In this document: positions 27,023 through 37,775 of the stretch, in pieces | How the letters are laid out: every line of letters starts with the position of its first letter | How positions within the stretch are numbered: position 1 is the first letter of the stretch | Assembly: GCF_021531055.1 (NCBI RefSeq) | Contig: NZ_JADYTL010000001.1 | Location: forward strand, 62,001 to 126,000 | Direction of reading: 5' to 3' | DNA: 64,000 nucleotides | From: Collinsella tanakaei | GTDB taxonomy: Bacteria > Actinomycetota > Coriobacteriia > Coriobacteriales > Coriobacteriaceae | Position numbers and translations under genes: made by a program | Notes under the pieces: model-generated | What the model was told of the DNA's origin: nothing | Database searches by the model: none | What the model saw: only the letters and a program-made list of their open reading frames with translations

Positions 27023-27871
27023 GTGAGCAAAGCAGACGAGCTGTTCGTATCCATGTGCTCAGACATCCTGGAGCATGGGACCACGACGGAAGGCGAGAAG
27101 GTGCGCCCCCATTGGGAGGACGGCACCCCCGCGTACACCATCAAGAACTTCGGCGTGACGAACCGCTACGACCTGCGCGAGGAGTTCCCTGCGCTCACGC
27201 TGCGTCGCACGGCCCTGAAGAGCGCCATGGACGAGATTCTGTGGATCTACCAGCGCAAATCGAACAACATCCACGATCTGAACAGCCATATCTGGGATGA
27301 ATGGGCCGACGAGACCGGTTCGATCGGCAAGGCCTACGGCTACCAGATCGCGCAAAAGTCGCACTATCCCGAGGGCGACTTCGACCAGATGGACCGCGTG
27401 CTCTACGACCTGACGCATACGCCGTACTCGCGCCGCATCATGACGAACATGTACACGTTCTCCGACCTGTCCGAGATGCACCTGTACCCGTGCGCCTACA
27501 GTGTGACCTATAACGTCACGCACGCCACGGGCGACGACAAGCCGGTGCTCAACATGGTGCTCATGCAGCGCAGCCAGGATATCCTCGCCGCCAACAACTG
27601 GAACGTGTGCCAGTACGCGATCCTGCTCATGATGGTCGCGCAGTCGGTGGACATGGTCGCCGGCGAGCTTTTGCACGTGATCGTCGACGCGCACATCTAC
27701 GACCGCCATGTCGACATCATCCGCGAGCTCATCGCCCGCCCGCAGTATCCTGCGCCCACGGTCCGCCTGAACCCCGAGGTCACGAACTTCTACGATTTCA
27801 CGACCGACGATTTGATCGTGGAGGGCTACGAGCACGGCCCGCAGATCAAAAACATTCCCATCGCCATCTAA
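27023..27871 (+). CDS. thyA: Thymidylate synthase (clostridial type)
   Basis: The 282-residue enzyme makes dTMP from dUMP with methylene-tetrahydrofolate. The nucleophile is Cys157, in EMHLYPCAYS. The RSQDILAANNWNVCQYA stretch replaces the RSGDxxxGxPFN region of the classical enzyme. That form, with this sequence flavour, matches the Clostridium-type ThyA branch. The start is the GTG at 27023, with GAGGAG 5 bases ahead. It lies 9 bases before a fused dihydrofolate reductase gene, so the two steps of thymidylate synthesis are coupled. Confidence 0.93.
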   Translation: MSKADELFVSMCSDILEHGTTTEGEKVRPHWEDGTPAYTIKNFGVTNRYDLREEFPALTLRRTALKSAMDEILWIYQRKSNNIHDLNSHIWDEWADETGSIGKAYGYQIAQKSHYPEGDFDQMDRVLYDLTHTPYSRRIMTNMYTFSDLSEMHLYPCAYSVTYNVTHATGDDKPVLNMVLMQRSQDILAANNWNVCQYAILLMMVAQSVDMVAGELLHVIVDAHIYDRHVDIIRELIARPQYPAPTVRLNPEVTNFYDFTTDDLIVEGYEHGPQIKNIPIAI

Positions 27872-27880
27872 GGAGTACCT

Positions 27881-29056
27881 GTGAGCTGCACGCTTTCCGC
27901 CATCGTCGCCGCCTGTGACGACTGGGGCATCGGCTATGAGGGCGATATGATCGTCTCCAACCGAGCCGATATGCGCCATTTCGTGGAGACCACCACCGGG
28001 CATACCGTCATCATGGGTCGCAAGACCCTGGAGAGCCTGCCCGGGGGCCGTCCGCTCAAGAACCGCCGCAACATCGTGCTCACCCGCGATGCGTCCTTCG
28101 CGCGCGAGGGCGTCGAGGTCGTCCACTCGCTCGACGAGGCGCTCGCCGCCGTCGCCGCCGACGATGAGGCGTGGGTCATCGGCGGTGCCGAGATCTACGA
28201 GCTGTTCCTGCCGCATTGCGATCGCGTGGTCGTCACCAAGACGCATTGCCGTCGCCTTGCCGACACGTTCCTCCCCGATCTTGATGCGCTCGACGGGTGG
28301 GAGATCGCCGAGACCTCCGATACGATGACGATCGCTCCCGAGGAGGAGGATCACGGCATCGCGTTCGAGTTCGTGACGTACCGTCGCGAGGGCACGGCGG
28401 CGCCCGAGGCGGCGCCTGCGCCCGACGCGGCTTCCGATGCCGCCGACGAGCGGGACGTCCACGTCAAGACGATGATCCTGTACCGCTCCAAGCATCATGG
28501 CAACACGAAGAAGATCGTCGACGCCATCGCGGCGGCGTATCCCGACGATGTCGATACCGTCGACGTCGCGACCCTCGACAAGGGTCAGACGGTCGATCTG
28601 TCGGAGTATCCGCTGGTGGGCGTGGCGAGCGGCATCTACTACGGCGAGATCGACCGCGATCTTGCCCGTGTGCTGCAAAACTCCCTCATCGAGGGCACCT
28701 TCGTGTTCAGCCTGCTCACCTACGGCGGTGAGAGCAAGTGGTACGGCAAGGACATCGATGGCATCTGCCGCGCGCAGCGTGCCAACTACCTGGCAGGCCA
28801 CGGATGCGCGGGCTTTGACACCTGGGGTCCCTTCAAGCTCACGGGCGGCATGAACAAGGGTCGTCCCAACGAGGACGACCTCGCCGATATGGTGTCGTGG
28901 TACCGCAACCTCGTGCAGGGCTACGGTGAGCCGCTCAACGCGGAGCTCGAGAAGCGCCGTCGCCGTGAGGCGTGGAATGCGGCGCATCCCGACCCCACGA
29001 TGCTCGACAAGCTCAAGAACACAGGGCGCAAGCTCTTCCGCCGCGGTGGGAAGTAG
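27881..29056 (+). CDS. Dihydrofolate reductase fused to a flavodoxin-like domain
   Basis: One uninterrupted frame of 391 residues encodes two domains. Residues 1-168 are a dihydrofolate reductase (IVAACDDWGIG, MGRKTLESL, NIVLTRD, VIGGAEIYELFL). Residues 170-195 are an Ala/Pro/Asp-rich linker. Residues 197-391 are a flavodoxin-like domain with the FMN-phosphate loop YRSKHHGNT (201-209) and GVASGIYYGEID. An internal Met198 at 28472 has no ribosome site, which argues for a true fusion. The GTG start has AAGGAG ahead. The role of the flavodoxin part is unknown. Confidence 0.88.
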   Translation: MSCTLSAIVAACDDWGIGYEGDMIVSNRADMRHFVETTTGHTVIMGRKTLESLPGGRPLKNRRNIVLTRDASFAREGVEVVHSLDEALAAVAADDEAWVIGGAEIYELFLPHCDRVVVTKTHCRRLADTFLPDLDALDGWEIAETSDTMTIAPEEEDHGIAFEFVTYRREGTAAPEAAPAPDAASDAADERDVHVKTMILYRSKHHGNTKKIVDAIAAAYPDDVDTVDVATLDKGQTVDLSEYPLVGVASGIYYGEIDRDLARVLQNSLIEGTFVFSLLTYGGESKWYGKDIDGICRAQRANYLAGHGCAGFDTWGPFKLTGGMNKGRPNEDDLADMVSWYRNLVQGYGEPLNAELEKRRRREAWNAAHPDPTMLDKLKNTGRKLFRRGGK

Positions 29057-29063
29057 CGCCGCC

Positions 29064-29975
29064 ATGCCCACGACCCCGTGCCTGATCCGCATCGATTCGC
29101 TCGACGATGAGCGGCTGGATGCCTATACGCGTCTCACGGAACGCGAGCTCAGATGCGTGCTCGAGCCCGAGAAGGGCATCTTCATCGCCGAGAGCGCCAA
29201 GGTGATCGAACGGGCGGTCGACGCCGGGCTCACACCGGTCAGCTTTTTGATGGGGGAGCGCTGGGTCGACCAGCTCATGCCCCTGCTCGAGCGCGTCACC
29301 GCGGCAGGCAACACCGAGATCCCCGTGTTCGTCGCCTCCATGGAGCTTATGGAGCAGCTCACGGGCTTCACGGTGACGCGCGGCGCGCTCGCGGCGTTTC
29401 GGCGTCCCGCGATGCCCGACGCGGCGGATTTCCTGCATGGAATCGTCGCGCATGCTCAGGGACGTCCCGTGCGCGTCTGCGTGCTCGAGGGCATCGTCGA
29501 CCACACGAATGTGGGCGCGATCTTCCGAAGCGCCGCCGCCCTCAACGTCGACGGTATCCTTGTGAGTCCCACCTGCTGCGACCCACTGTACCGCCGCGCG
29601 GTGCGCGTGAGCATGGGGACCGTCTTCCAGGTTCCCTGGTGCCGTCTGGGAAGCGAGGCGCGCCGCTGGCCGCACGACGGGTTGGCGACGTTGCATGAGG
29701 CGGGATTCACCTGCGTGGCCATGGCACTGACCGACGATTCCGTGTCGCTGGACGACCCCGCGCTCGCCTCGATCGAACGCATGGCGATCTTCATGGGAAC
29801 CGAGGGTGCGGGGCTCAAGGCGTCGACGATCGCCGGCGCCGACCTGGCGGTGCGTATCCCCATGGCACACGGGGTCGATTCCCTGAACGTCGCGGCCGCG
29901 AGTGCCGTGGCGTTTTGGCAGCTCTGCCCGCATGTGGACAACGCGTACCACTACCGTCCCGGCATGTTCGCCTAA
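29064..29975 (+). CDS. TrmH/SpoU-family RNA 2'-O-ribose methyltransferase
   Basis: This 303-residue protein has a substrate-binding N-terminal domain and the SPOUT knot motifs in order: DHTNVGAIFRSAAA (motif 1), FMGTEGAGL (motif 2) and DSLNVAAASAVAFW (motif 3). Members methylate 2'-OH groups of rRNA or tRNA. The target cannot be assigned. The ATG at 29064 lies 7 bases after the fusion gene, with a weak ribosome site. Confidence 0.88.
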   Translation: MPTTPCLIRIDSLDDERLDAYTRLTERELRCVLEPEKGIFIAESAKVIERAVDAGLTPVSFLMGERWVDQLMPLLERVTAAGNTEIPVFVASMELMEQLTGFTVTRGALAAFRRPAMPDAADFLHGIVAHAQGRPVRVCVLEGIVDHTNVGAIFRSAAALNVDGILVSPTCCDPLYRRAVRVSMGTVFQVPWCRLGSEARRWPHDGLATLHEAGFTCVAMALTDDSVSLDDPALASIERMAIFMGTEGAGLKASTIAGADLAVRIPMAHGVDSLNVAAASAVAFWQLCPHVDNAYHYRPGMFA

Positions 29976-29992
29976 CGGCGGTGCGCTCGCGG

Positions 29993-31399
29993 CTACACCA
30001 CGCCGCCCGCGCTCAGGTGGGCTGCCTTGTGCTCGGCATGGCGCAGCCAGTGGCCCCAGTGGTGGTAGGCCACGAACAGGATCGCCGTCAGGATCCACGT
30101 GACCGGGTAGACCAGCAACATGGTCTCGATGGTATGGTGCGCGGGCACGACGGCCAAAAGCCAGATCACGCGGAACACGACGGTGCCCAGGATGGTGAGC
30201 AGCATCGGGCGCAGGCTCTCGCCCGATCCGCGGATCGCGCCCGAGGTGTTATCCACGATGGAGTAGAACGCGTAGAACGGCGCGATGAAGTGGAGCATGA
30301 TGGTCGTGTAGCCCGTGACGGCGGGGTCGTCGATGAAAATGCGCGACAGGGGTTCCACGAACACGACGAGCGCGGCGGACATGCTGCCGATCACGAGCAC
30401 CGTGATGATAAGCGAGGTGTGGTAGCCTGCCCGCATACGTTCGTAATTTCGTGCACCGAAGTTCTGGGCGGCAAACGTCGTCATCGACACGCCGAGCGCC
30501 TCGGTCACCATCCAGATGAACGCGTCGAGCCTGGCCGACAGACCCCAGCCCGTCACCGCGTCGGTGCCGAAGGTGTTGACGGTCGACTGCACGATGATGT
30601 TGGAGATCGAGTAGAGCGACGACTGGATGGCGAGCGGCAGGCCGGTTCCGAGCATGCTCTTGCAGATGCGTCCATCGATGCCAAGGCGGCGCAGGTCGAG
30701 CCGCCAGGCGCCGTCGGCGCGCATGAGGCGCAAGGTCATGAAGATGGCGTTGACGGTGAGCGTGATGGCGGTCGCCATGCCGCAGCCGGCGGCTTCGAGA
30801 CCGAGTGCCGCCACGAAGATGACGTCGAGCACGGCGTTGATCAAACAGCCGCTCGCGATGATGAGGGCGGGCGTGCGCGTGTCGCCCACCGAGCGCAGCA
30901 GGGCCGAGCCCATGTTGAGCACGAGCGAGCACACCATCGCCGCCGCGTACCAGCGCGAATAGGGAACCGCCTCGCCCATAAGGTCGGCGGGCGTGTCCAT
31001 GAGCTCGAGGATGTGCGGGATGAAGATGACGCCGGCGATGGATATGCAAAGGCCGAGTACGAGCGCGATCGTCATGGCGGTGTGGATGGCACGCGAAAGA
31101 CGCTCGTCGTCATGGCTGCCGAAGAACTGGCCGGAGATGACGGCGCAGCCCGCGCCGAGGCCGACCGAAAAGCCGACCGCCAGCTCGAACAGCGAGGCGG
31201 TCGACTGCACGCCGCCCAAGGCGAGCTTGCCGCCGAACTGTCCCAAGATGAACGTGTTGATCAGGGCGTGGGCCTGTTGGAAAAACGAGCTGAGGAAGAT
31301 CGGGACGCAGAGCAGCAAAAGCTGTTTCCAGATGACCCCGTGCGTCACGTCGAGCGAAGCCGCGCCGGCATGCCGCGACGTGCGTTTTCCGAACGCCAT
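29993..31399 (-). CDS. MATE-family multidrug/toxin exporter
   Basis: The 468-residue protein is predicted to span the membrane twelve times. It matches MATE transporters in length and in the FFQQAHALINTFILGQFGG opening, the internal repeat halves, and the SGAIRGSGESLRPM stretch. Exporters of this family use a sodium or proton gradient. The ATG at 31399 lies inside a GGGATGGGGTATG context. It runs convergent to the TrmH-like gene. Confidence 0.9.
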   Translation of the reverse strand: MAFGKRTSRHAGAASLDVTHGVIWKQLLLLCVPIFLSSFFQQAHALINTFILGQFGGKLALGGVQSTASLFELAVGFSVGLGAGCAVISGQFFGSHDDERLSRAIHTAMTIALVLGLCISIAGVIFIPHILELMDTPADLMGEAVPYSRWYAAAMVCSLVLNMGSALLRSVGDTRTPALIIASGCLINAVLDVIFVAALGLEAAGCGMATAITLTVNAIFMTLRLMRADGAWRLDLRRLGIDGRICKSMLGTGLPLAIQSSLYSISNIIVQSTVNTFGTDAVTGWGLSARLDAFIWMVTEALGVSMTTFAAQNFGARNYERMRAGYHTSLIITVLVIGSMSAALVVFVEPLSRIFIDDPAVTGYTTIMLHFIAPFYAFYSIVDNTSGAIRGSGESLRPMLLTILGTVVFRVIWLLAVVPAHHTIETMLLVYPVTWILTAILFVAYHHWGHWLRHAEHKAAHLSAGGVV

Positions 31400-31528
31400 A
31401 CCCCATCCCTTCCACGTTGTGTGCCTTGAGCATGATAGCAGGTGCAAGGTAATGGTTGGCAAAGGTTCGGTCAGCAGGAAGCATGCAATGGTATGGGCGC
31501 TCCTTTGCCGATGTTACGCAATCTTTGA

Positions 31529-31649
31529 TTACGGTTCGGTTTTGATTGGATTGTACGAGTAGGGCCTGAAACTGTACGCGTTCTACCTGTGGACTTTGTG
31601 CGTCGTAGGGCCGGTGTACCCACAGGTCGCCCTCAAAACCGAACCGTAA
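31529..31649. repeat. 121-nt element with 17-bp perfect terminal inverted repeats
   Basis: TTACGGTTCGGTTTTGA (31529-31545) is exactly mirrored at 31633-31649. Inside is an inverted pair, ACCTGTGG (31585-31592) and CCACAGGT (31620-31627). The core repeats TAGGGCC at 31560 and 31607. No open frame fits. It sits in the 430-base gap between the divergent MATE and ftsH genes. It may be a miniature mobile element or a structured RNA. The rest of 31400-31829 shows no gene. Confidence 0.8.
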
Positions 31650-31829
31650 ACGCGAAAGGTGGGATTTCCGTGTCACATGCGGAGGAAGCTTCGGCGCATG
31701 CGGGATCGCGTCCGGCCTCACCGCGCATCGTCCGTGCGCTCCAAGATGGAATCGGGGTAGGGGCGTGATTATCGTCTGCGCATTCGGGTATCTTTGTACC
31801 ATTGCAAACCGTACGAGACGGAGTATTCG

Positions 31830-33746
<1,917 letters not shown>

Positions 33747-33765
33747 GTCCAGCCGAACAGTTTCC

Positions 33766-33802
33766 CATGCGGCCTCGTCACCACGCGCGACGGGGCCGCA
33801 TG
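33766..33802 (+). terminator. Hairpin after ftsH
   Basis: CATGCGGCC (33766-33774) pairs with GGCCGCATG (33794-33802). CGTC/GACG inside gives about 14 pairs with one wobble and a nine-base loop. No U-run follows, so it could be a weak terminator or RNA-stability element. Confidence 0.45.
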
Positions 33803-33837
33803 CCGTATCGATACCCCACGATGGAGAAAGGTGGTCC

Positions 33838-34776
33838 ATGAGCGATTCGAACGAGCGCGACCTGCGCTTCGCCATCCTGATCGACGCCGACAACGTGTCG
33901 GAGAAGTACATCAAGATCATCCTCGAGGAGGTCGCCAACTACGGCGTCGCCACGTACAAGCGCATCTACGGCGACTGGACGAGCCCGCGTTTGGCCAGCT
34001 GGAAGGGATGCCTGCTCGATAACTCGATCATCCCCATGCAGCAATACAGCTACACCTTCGGCAAGAACGCGACCGACTCGGCGATGATCATCGACGCGAT
34101 GGACATCCTCTATTCGGGTACGGTCGACGGGTTCGCGATCATCAGCTCCGATTCGGATTTCACGCGGCTCGTCTCCCGTCTGCGCGAAAGCGGCATGCAG
34201 GTGATCGGCATGGGCGAGCAGAAGACGCCCCAGCCGTTCATCTCCGCGTGCAACCAGTTCAAGTACCTCGATTTGCTCTATGCCGCCCATGCCGCCGAGC
34301 AGGAAGGGGAAGACGAGGGCGAAGCCGAAGGGGAGGAGCGGCCCCGTCAGCGTCGTCGCCCGCGTACCCGAGTCGCCAAGCGCAAGGACGTGCCGATGCC
34401 GGGAGCCGATGCCGATGAGGGCAAAGACGGTCGCCAAGCGGACGTTCCCGGCGATACCGACGATGATGCCGAAGAGCCCTCAGAGGTCGCGTTCGGCGAG
34501 ATGTCCAAAGCGGATCGCCGTCGGCATCTCAAGAAGATCCGCGAGACGGTGAACGCCATCGTCGATAAGTTCTCCGATGAGGACGGCTGGGTCTCCCTCG
34601 GGCTCATGGGTGATCAGCTCGGCAAGCGCTTGCCCGATTTCGACGTGCGAAATTACGGCTACAAGAAGCTCCGTCCGTTTCTGAAATCGCTCGGGGTGTA
34701 CGAGTTCGACGAGCCGGTGGACGAAGGTGGACGGCGTCATGTCAACATCCGCGTCATCGACGGCGAGAAGATGTGA
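33838..34776 (+). CDS. NYN-domain (PIN-like) RNase-fold protein with C-terminal LOTUS/OST-HTH domain
   Basis: The 312-residue protein has an N-terminal NYN/DUF88 nuclease fold (residues 8-150). Its conserved acidic residues are in ILIDADN (Asp16, Asp18), DSAMIIDAMD and SSDSDF. A charged, disordered linker (about 155-225) follows, then a LOTUS/OST-HTH domain (about 225-312) with GLMGDQLGKRLPDFDVRNYGYKKL. LOTUS domains bind RNA, so this may be an RNA nuclease. The start is the ATG at 33838 after GAGAAAGG. The cellular target is unknown. Confidence 0.85.
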   Translation: MSDSNERDLRFAILIDADNVSEKYIKIILEEVANYGVATYKRIYGDWTSPRLASWKGCLLDNSIIPMQQYSYTFGKNATDSAMIIDAMDILYSGTVDGFAIISSDSDFTRLVSRLRESGMQVIGMGEQKTPQPFISACNQFKYLDLLYAAHAAEQEGEDEGEAEGEERPRQRRRPRTRVAKRKDVPMPGADADEGKDGRQADVPGDTDDDAEEPSEVAFGEMSKADRRRHLKKIRETVNAIVDKFSDEDGWVSLGLMGDQLGKRLPDFDVRNYGYKKLRPFLKSLGVYEFDEPVDEGGRRHVNIRVIDGEKM

Positions 34777-34798
34777 AAATACGTCTGACGTATTTTCA
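34774..34798. terminator. 11-bp perfect palindrome containing a stop codon
   Basis: TGAAAATACGT (34774-34784) mirrors ACGTATTTTCA (34788-34798) around CTG. The TGA is the stop of the NYN gene. The A-rich to U-rich stem is compatible with a bidirectional terminator, or a regulator site for the gene at 34853. Confidence 0.55.
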
Positions 34799-34852
34799 TC
34801 TGTGGTGGCACAATGGTGCGGTAGCGGAAACCTGATGCGAAAGGGGAGTCCG

Positions 34853-35392
34853 ATGGGCTTTCTCGATGATGTGCAAGCCTCTGTCAACCGCGGTATCGAT
34901 GGTGCGAGCCGCGGTGTCGAGACGATGAAGCTCAACGGCCAGATGGGCGACGCGCTCGGCCGTCGCGAGAAGCTCGCGGCCGAGCTCGGTGCAAGCCTGT
35001 ATAAGGTCACCAAGGACGATGCGGCACTTCGCGAAGGACGCGAGGAACTCTATGACGGAATCGCCGCGATCGATGCGGAGTGCGCCGAGATCCAGGCAAA
35101 GCTCGACGAGATCGAGCGTGAGGCGGCCGAGGCTGCGCGCGTGGCGGCCGGCATCGATTGCCCGTTCTGCCATACGCATATGGAGGCGGCCGATCGCTTT
35201 TGCTCGGGCTGCGGCAAGCCCCGTGTCGAGGTGGAGGCCGCGATCGCCGAGGCCGCGCAGGCGTCGGCGCGCGACGATGGCTCAGCTGATGGGGCCGAAA
35301 GCCCCGTTGCCCCCGTGTGTCCAGCCTGCGGGTTCGCGGTGAACGAGGGCGATCTGTTCTGCATGAGCTGCGGGTCCAAGCTCGGCGAATAG
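34853..35392 (+). CDS. Coiled-coil protein with two zinc ribbons
   Basis: In this 179-residue protein, residues 1-95 are a predicted coiled coil (alanine/glutamate-rich, beginning MGFLDDVQASVN). Two zinc-ribbon pairs follow: CPFC/CSGC (about 102-120) and CPACG/CMSCG at the C-terminus. The ATG at 34853 has AGGGGAG ahead. I do not recognise a named family; it resembles the many bacterial 'zinc-ribbon domain-containing proteins'. A DNA- or RNA-associated or assembly role is possible but unproven. Confidence 0.75.
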   Translation: MGFLDDVQASVNRGIDGASRGVETMKLNGQMGDALGRREKLAAELGASLYKVTKDDAALREGREELYDGIAAIDAECAEIQAKLDEIEREAAEAARVAAGIDCPFCHTHMEAADRFCSGCGKPRVEVEAAIAEAAQASARDDGSADGAESPVAPVCPACGFAVNEGDLFCMSCGSKLGE

Positions 35393-35432
35393 GTGGTGCA
35401 TCGGCATCGACCGAGAATCAGCCTGTGTGCGA

Positions 35433-35468
35433 AACGAGGGGCATCGATCCAGGTCGATGCCCTTCGTT
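35433..35468. terminator. Bidirectional terminator between convergent genes
   Basis: A 15-bp stem with one G-T wobble (35433-35447 with 35454-35468) closes a six-base loop. The outer ends are AACGA and TTCGTT. It stands between the end of the zinc-ribbon gene and the end of the dehydrogenase gene, the place expected for a shared terminator. Confidence 0.7.
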
Positions 35469-35512
35469 CATGCAGGAACCAGGTGATTCGAGGTTCTCTT
35501 GCCGTGGTCCGA

Positions 35513-36601
35513 TTACGACAGCGAGCGACCGAACGCGTCGGCGGCCTTGATGGCGTCGATGAAGCGGGAATCCTCGAACGGCTCGGGATTGCCCTGCTTC
35601 CATTCGTTCGTCTCGTGGGCGAAGGCCGTGAGCGCCTCGAGGTGGCTCTCGTCCAAATCGAGTTCGGCGAGCGTCACCGGCAGGCCCATCTGTTTGTTGA
35701 AACGGGCATAGCGCTCGAGCTCGGCCTGATTGCCGGCGTAGGCGAACATGACGAGCACACCGAACGACACGACCTCGCCGTGCAGGTGCGTCCGTCCCGC
35801 ACGATGGATACCCGTGGATCCGTTGTAGAACGCGTGGGCGAGCGTGGAGTTGTAGTAGAAATCCGGTTGGTTGGTGAGGTTGGACACGTAACCGGTGTTG
35901 ATCACGATGTCGAGTGCGATCTGGCGCACCGCCTCGCTCGAGCGGTTCTCGCGGACGTCGGCGAGGCCCTGTACGCCCCAGGTCATAAGAGGCTCGGTGC
36001 AGGTGTGGGCGAGTGCCAGACCGAGGCTCGCGGTATGGCCGAGCTCGCGGGTGCTCGTGGCCCATTCGACTTCGGGCTGCTTGGAGAGGGCGTCGCCCAC
36101 GCCCGCCCAGAAGTACTCCTCGGGGGCTTCGGCGATGATGCGCGGATTGATGAAGATGTGCGCCGGGCACGGGGGATAGGCGTAACCCTTGAGCGAACCG
36201 TCGTCGTTGTAGATGACCGCGATGGCGGTCGCGGCCGAGCAGTTGGAGCAGATCGTGGGAACCGAGAAGACGGTCTTGTCGAACTCCTTGGCGGCCGTCT
36301 TGACGGTATCGATGGCCTTACCGCCTCCGACGGCGAACGCGACATCGGCTTCGGCGAACGCCGATGTGGCGACGAGGCGATCGACGTTGGACTGCGTGGC
36401 ATCGGTGCCGTAGACGATGGTGTCGAGGATCTTGATGCCGGTGCCGTCAAGCGCCTCCTTGATGCCGTCTGCCGCGGCGGCAAGGGCGCGCGTGCCGCCG
36501 ACGATCACGACGGACGTGGCTCCATAGCTCGCAAGGGTCGCGGGGATCGCGTCGAACGCGTCCTCGCCGACGGTGTAATCGCTCATTTGGATGGTGCGCA
36601 T
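35513..36601 (-). CDS. Iron/zinc-type alcohol dehydrogenase (glycerol dehydrogenase-like)
   Basis: The 362-residue protein has the group III dehydrogenase pattern. It has an N-terminal NAD-binding half (AFAVGGGKAIDTVK) and a C-terminal helical half with metal-site residues in GVGDALSK and HLHGEVVSFG. It is closest in style to glycerol dehydrogenase, which reversibly oxidises glycerol to dihydroxyacetone. The ATG at 36601 has GGAAGGAAGG ahead. The substrate is not certain. Confidence 0.82.
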   Translation of the reverse strand: MRTIQMSDYTVGEDAFDAIPATLASYGATSVVIVGGTRALAAAADGIKEALDGTGIKILDTIVYGTDATQSNVDRLVATSAFAEADVAFAVGGGKAIDTVKTAAKEFDKTVFSVPTICSNCSAATAIAVIYNDDGSLKGYAYPPCPAHIFINPRIIAEAPEEYFWAGVGDALSKQPEVEWATSTRELGHTASLGLALAHTCTEPLMTWGVQGLADVRENRSSEAVRQIALDIVINTGYVSNLTNQPDFYYNSTLAHAFYNGSTGIHRAGRTHLHGEVVSFGVLVMFAYAGNQAELERYARFNKQMGLPVTLAELDLDESHLEALTAFAHETNEWKQGNPEPFEDSRFIDAIKAADAFGRSLS

Positions 36602-36682
36602 GGGTACGCCTTCCTTCCGCTCGTATATGTCCATTTTGTCGATTATACGTCGAGTCGCCGCACGCGTACGCGAATGTTTTCG

Positions 36683-37672
36683 CTATCGCGAACCCTCCTC
36701 GAAGGGAAAGACGATGCCGAACTGCGCGCGGATCGCATCGAGCTGTCGCATGATCTCGAGGGTTTCGGCATGCGGCATCTCGGGACATTCGATGCGCCCT
36801 TCCTCGATGGCGCGCCTGCAGGAGAGGATCTCGTACTCGTACCCGCTGATCTGCGGCGGAACCTCGATCGACTCGCGCAGCGAGCAGGTGAGGCCGTCGG
36901 CGTCGTAGACGTCGATGCGCTGCGGGTTGTTGATGTTCTCGACGCGGATGAAGCCGTCGGTGCCGCAGATGAGGCCGCGCCGGTCGGTCATGGTGTGCAT
37001 GGTCGTGAACATCGTCGCCATGGCGCCATCGGCATAGGTGAGGGTGACGGAGTCCTGGCCGTCGACGCCCGTCTCGATCGGCACCATGTGGGCGTCGATG
37101 TGCGCGATGTCGTCTCCGAGCACCATGCTCGCGAAGTTGAGCGGGTAGACCGTGAGATCGAGCAGCGCCCCGCCGGCAAGCGCGGGGTCGACCATGCGGC
37201 GGTTCATGTCCACACGGTAGCCCAGGTTCGCGTCGACGGTGCGTACCGCTCCGATCGCGCCGCCGCGGACCAGGTCGTCGATGATGCGGCGCGAAGGCAT
37301 GTAGCGCGTCCAGATGGCCTCGGCGAGCAAGCGCCCTTCGGAACGCGCGACCTCGATCATCTCGGCGGCCTCGTGCGCGTTGGCGGCGAACGCCTTCTCG
37401 CACAGGACGTGATGGCCGGCACGGAGCGCGCGGATGGTCCACGTGCGATGATGCGAGTGGGGGAGCGCGATGTAGACGAGGTCCACATCCGGGTCTGCGA
37501 GCAGCTCGTCGTAGCTGTCGTAGGCGACGTCGAACCCATAGCGGGCGGCGAAGGCGCGAGCGCGCTCAGGGTCGCGGGCGGCAACGGCGTAGTTGGACGC
37601 TTCATCCATCCGGGCGATCGTCTCGGCCATCTGCGATGAGATGTTGCCGGCTCCAATATATCCCACGCGCAT
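36683..37672 (-). CDS. Gfo/Idh/MocA-family oxidoreductase
   Basis: The 329-residue NAD(P)-dependent enzyme has an N-terminal Rossmann domain (GYIGAGNIS, residues 4-12). It has the family lysine in CEKAFAAN (usually EKP) and a C-terminal alpha/beta domain with RRMVDPALAGGALLDLTVYPL. Members oxidise or reduce sugars, inositols or trans-dihydrodiols. The ATG at 37672 has AAGGAG. Divergent from it is a metallo-beta-lactamase-fold gene. Confidence 0.87.
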   Translation of the reverse strand: MRVGYIGAGNISSQMAETIARMDEASNYAVAARDPERARAFAARYGFDVAYDSYDELLADPDVDLVYIALPHSHHRTWTIRALRAGHHVLCEKAFAANAHEAAEMIEVARSEGRLLAEAIWTRYMPSRRIIDDLVRGGAIGAVRTVDANLGYRVDMNRRMVDPALAGGALLDLTVYPLNFASMVLGDDIAHIDAHMVPIETGVDGQDSVTLTYADGAMATMFTTMHTMTDRRGLICGTDGFIRVENINNPQRIDVYDADGLTCSLRESIEVPPQISGYEYEILSCRRAIEEGRIECPEMPHAETLEIMRQLDAIRAQFGIVFPFEEGSR

Positions 37673-37775
37673 ATGCTGCTCCTTTCGTGATATATCGAGA
37701 CGAGACGGTTCTTCTGCATGCCGATGCGCCACAATGGGTCGGCCGTATCCGAATCGTCCCCACAATGGAGTGTAC

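Noticed and set aside
28472-29056. Separate flavodoxin gene starting at an internal ATG
   Set aside because: No ribosome site lies ahead of 28472, and a typical disordered linker joins the two domains in one frame.
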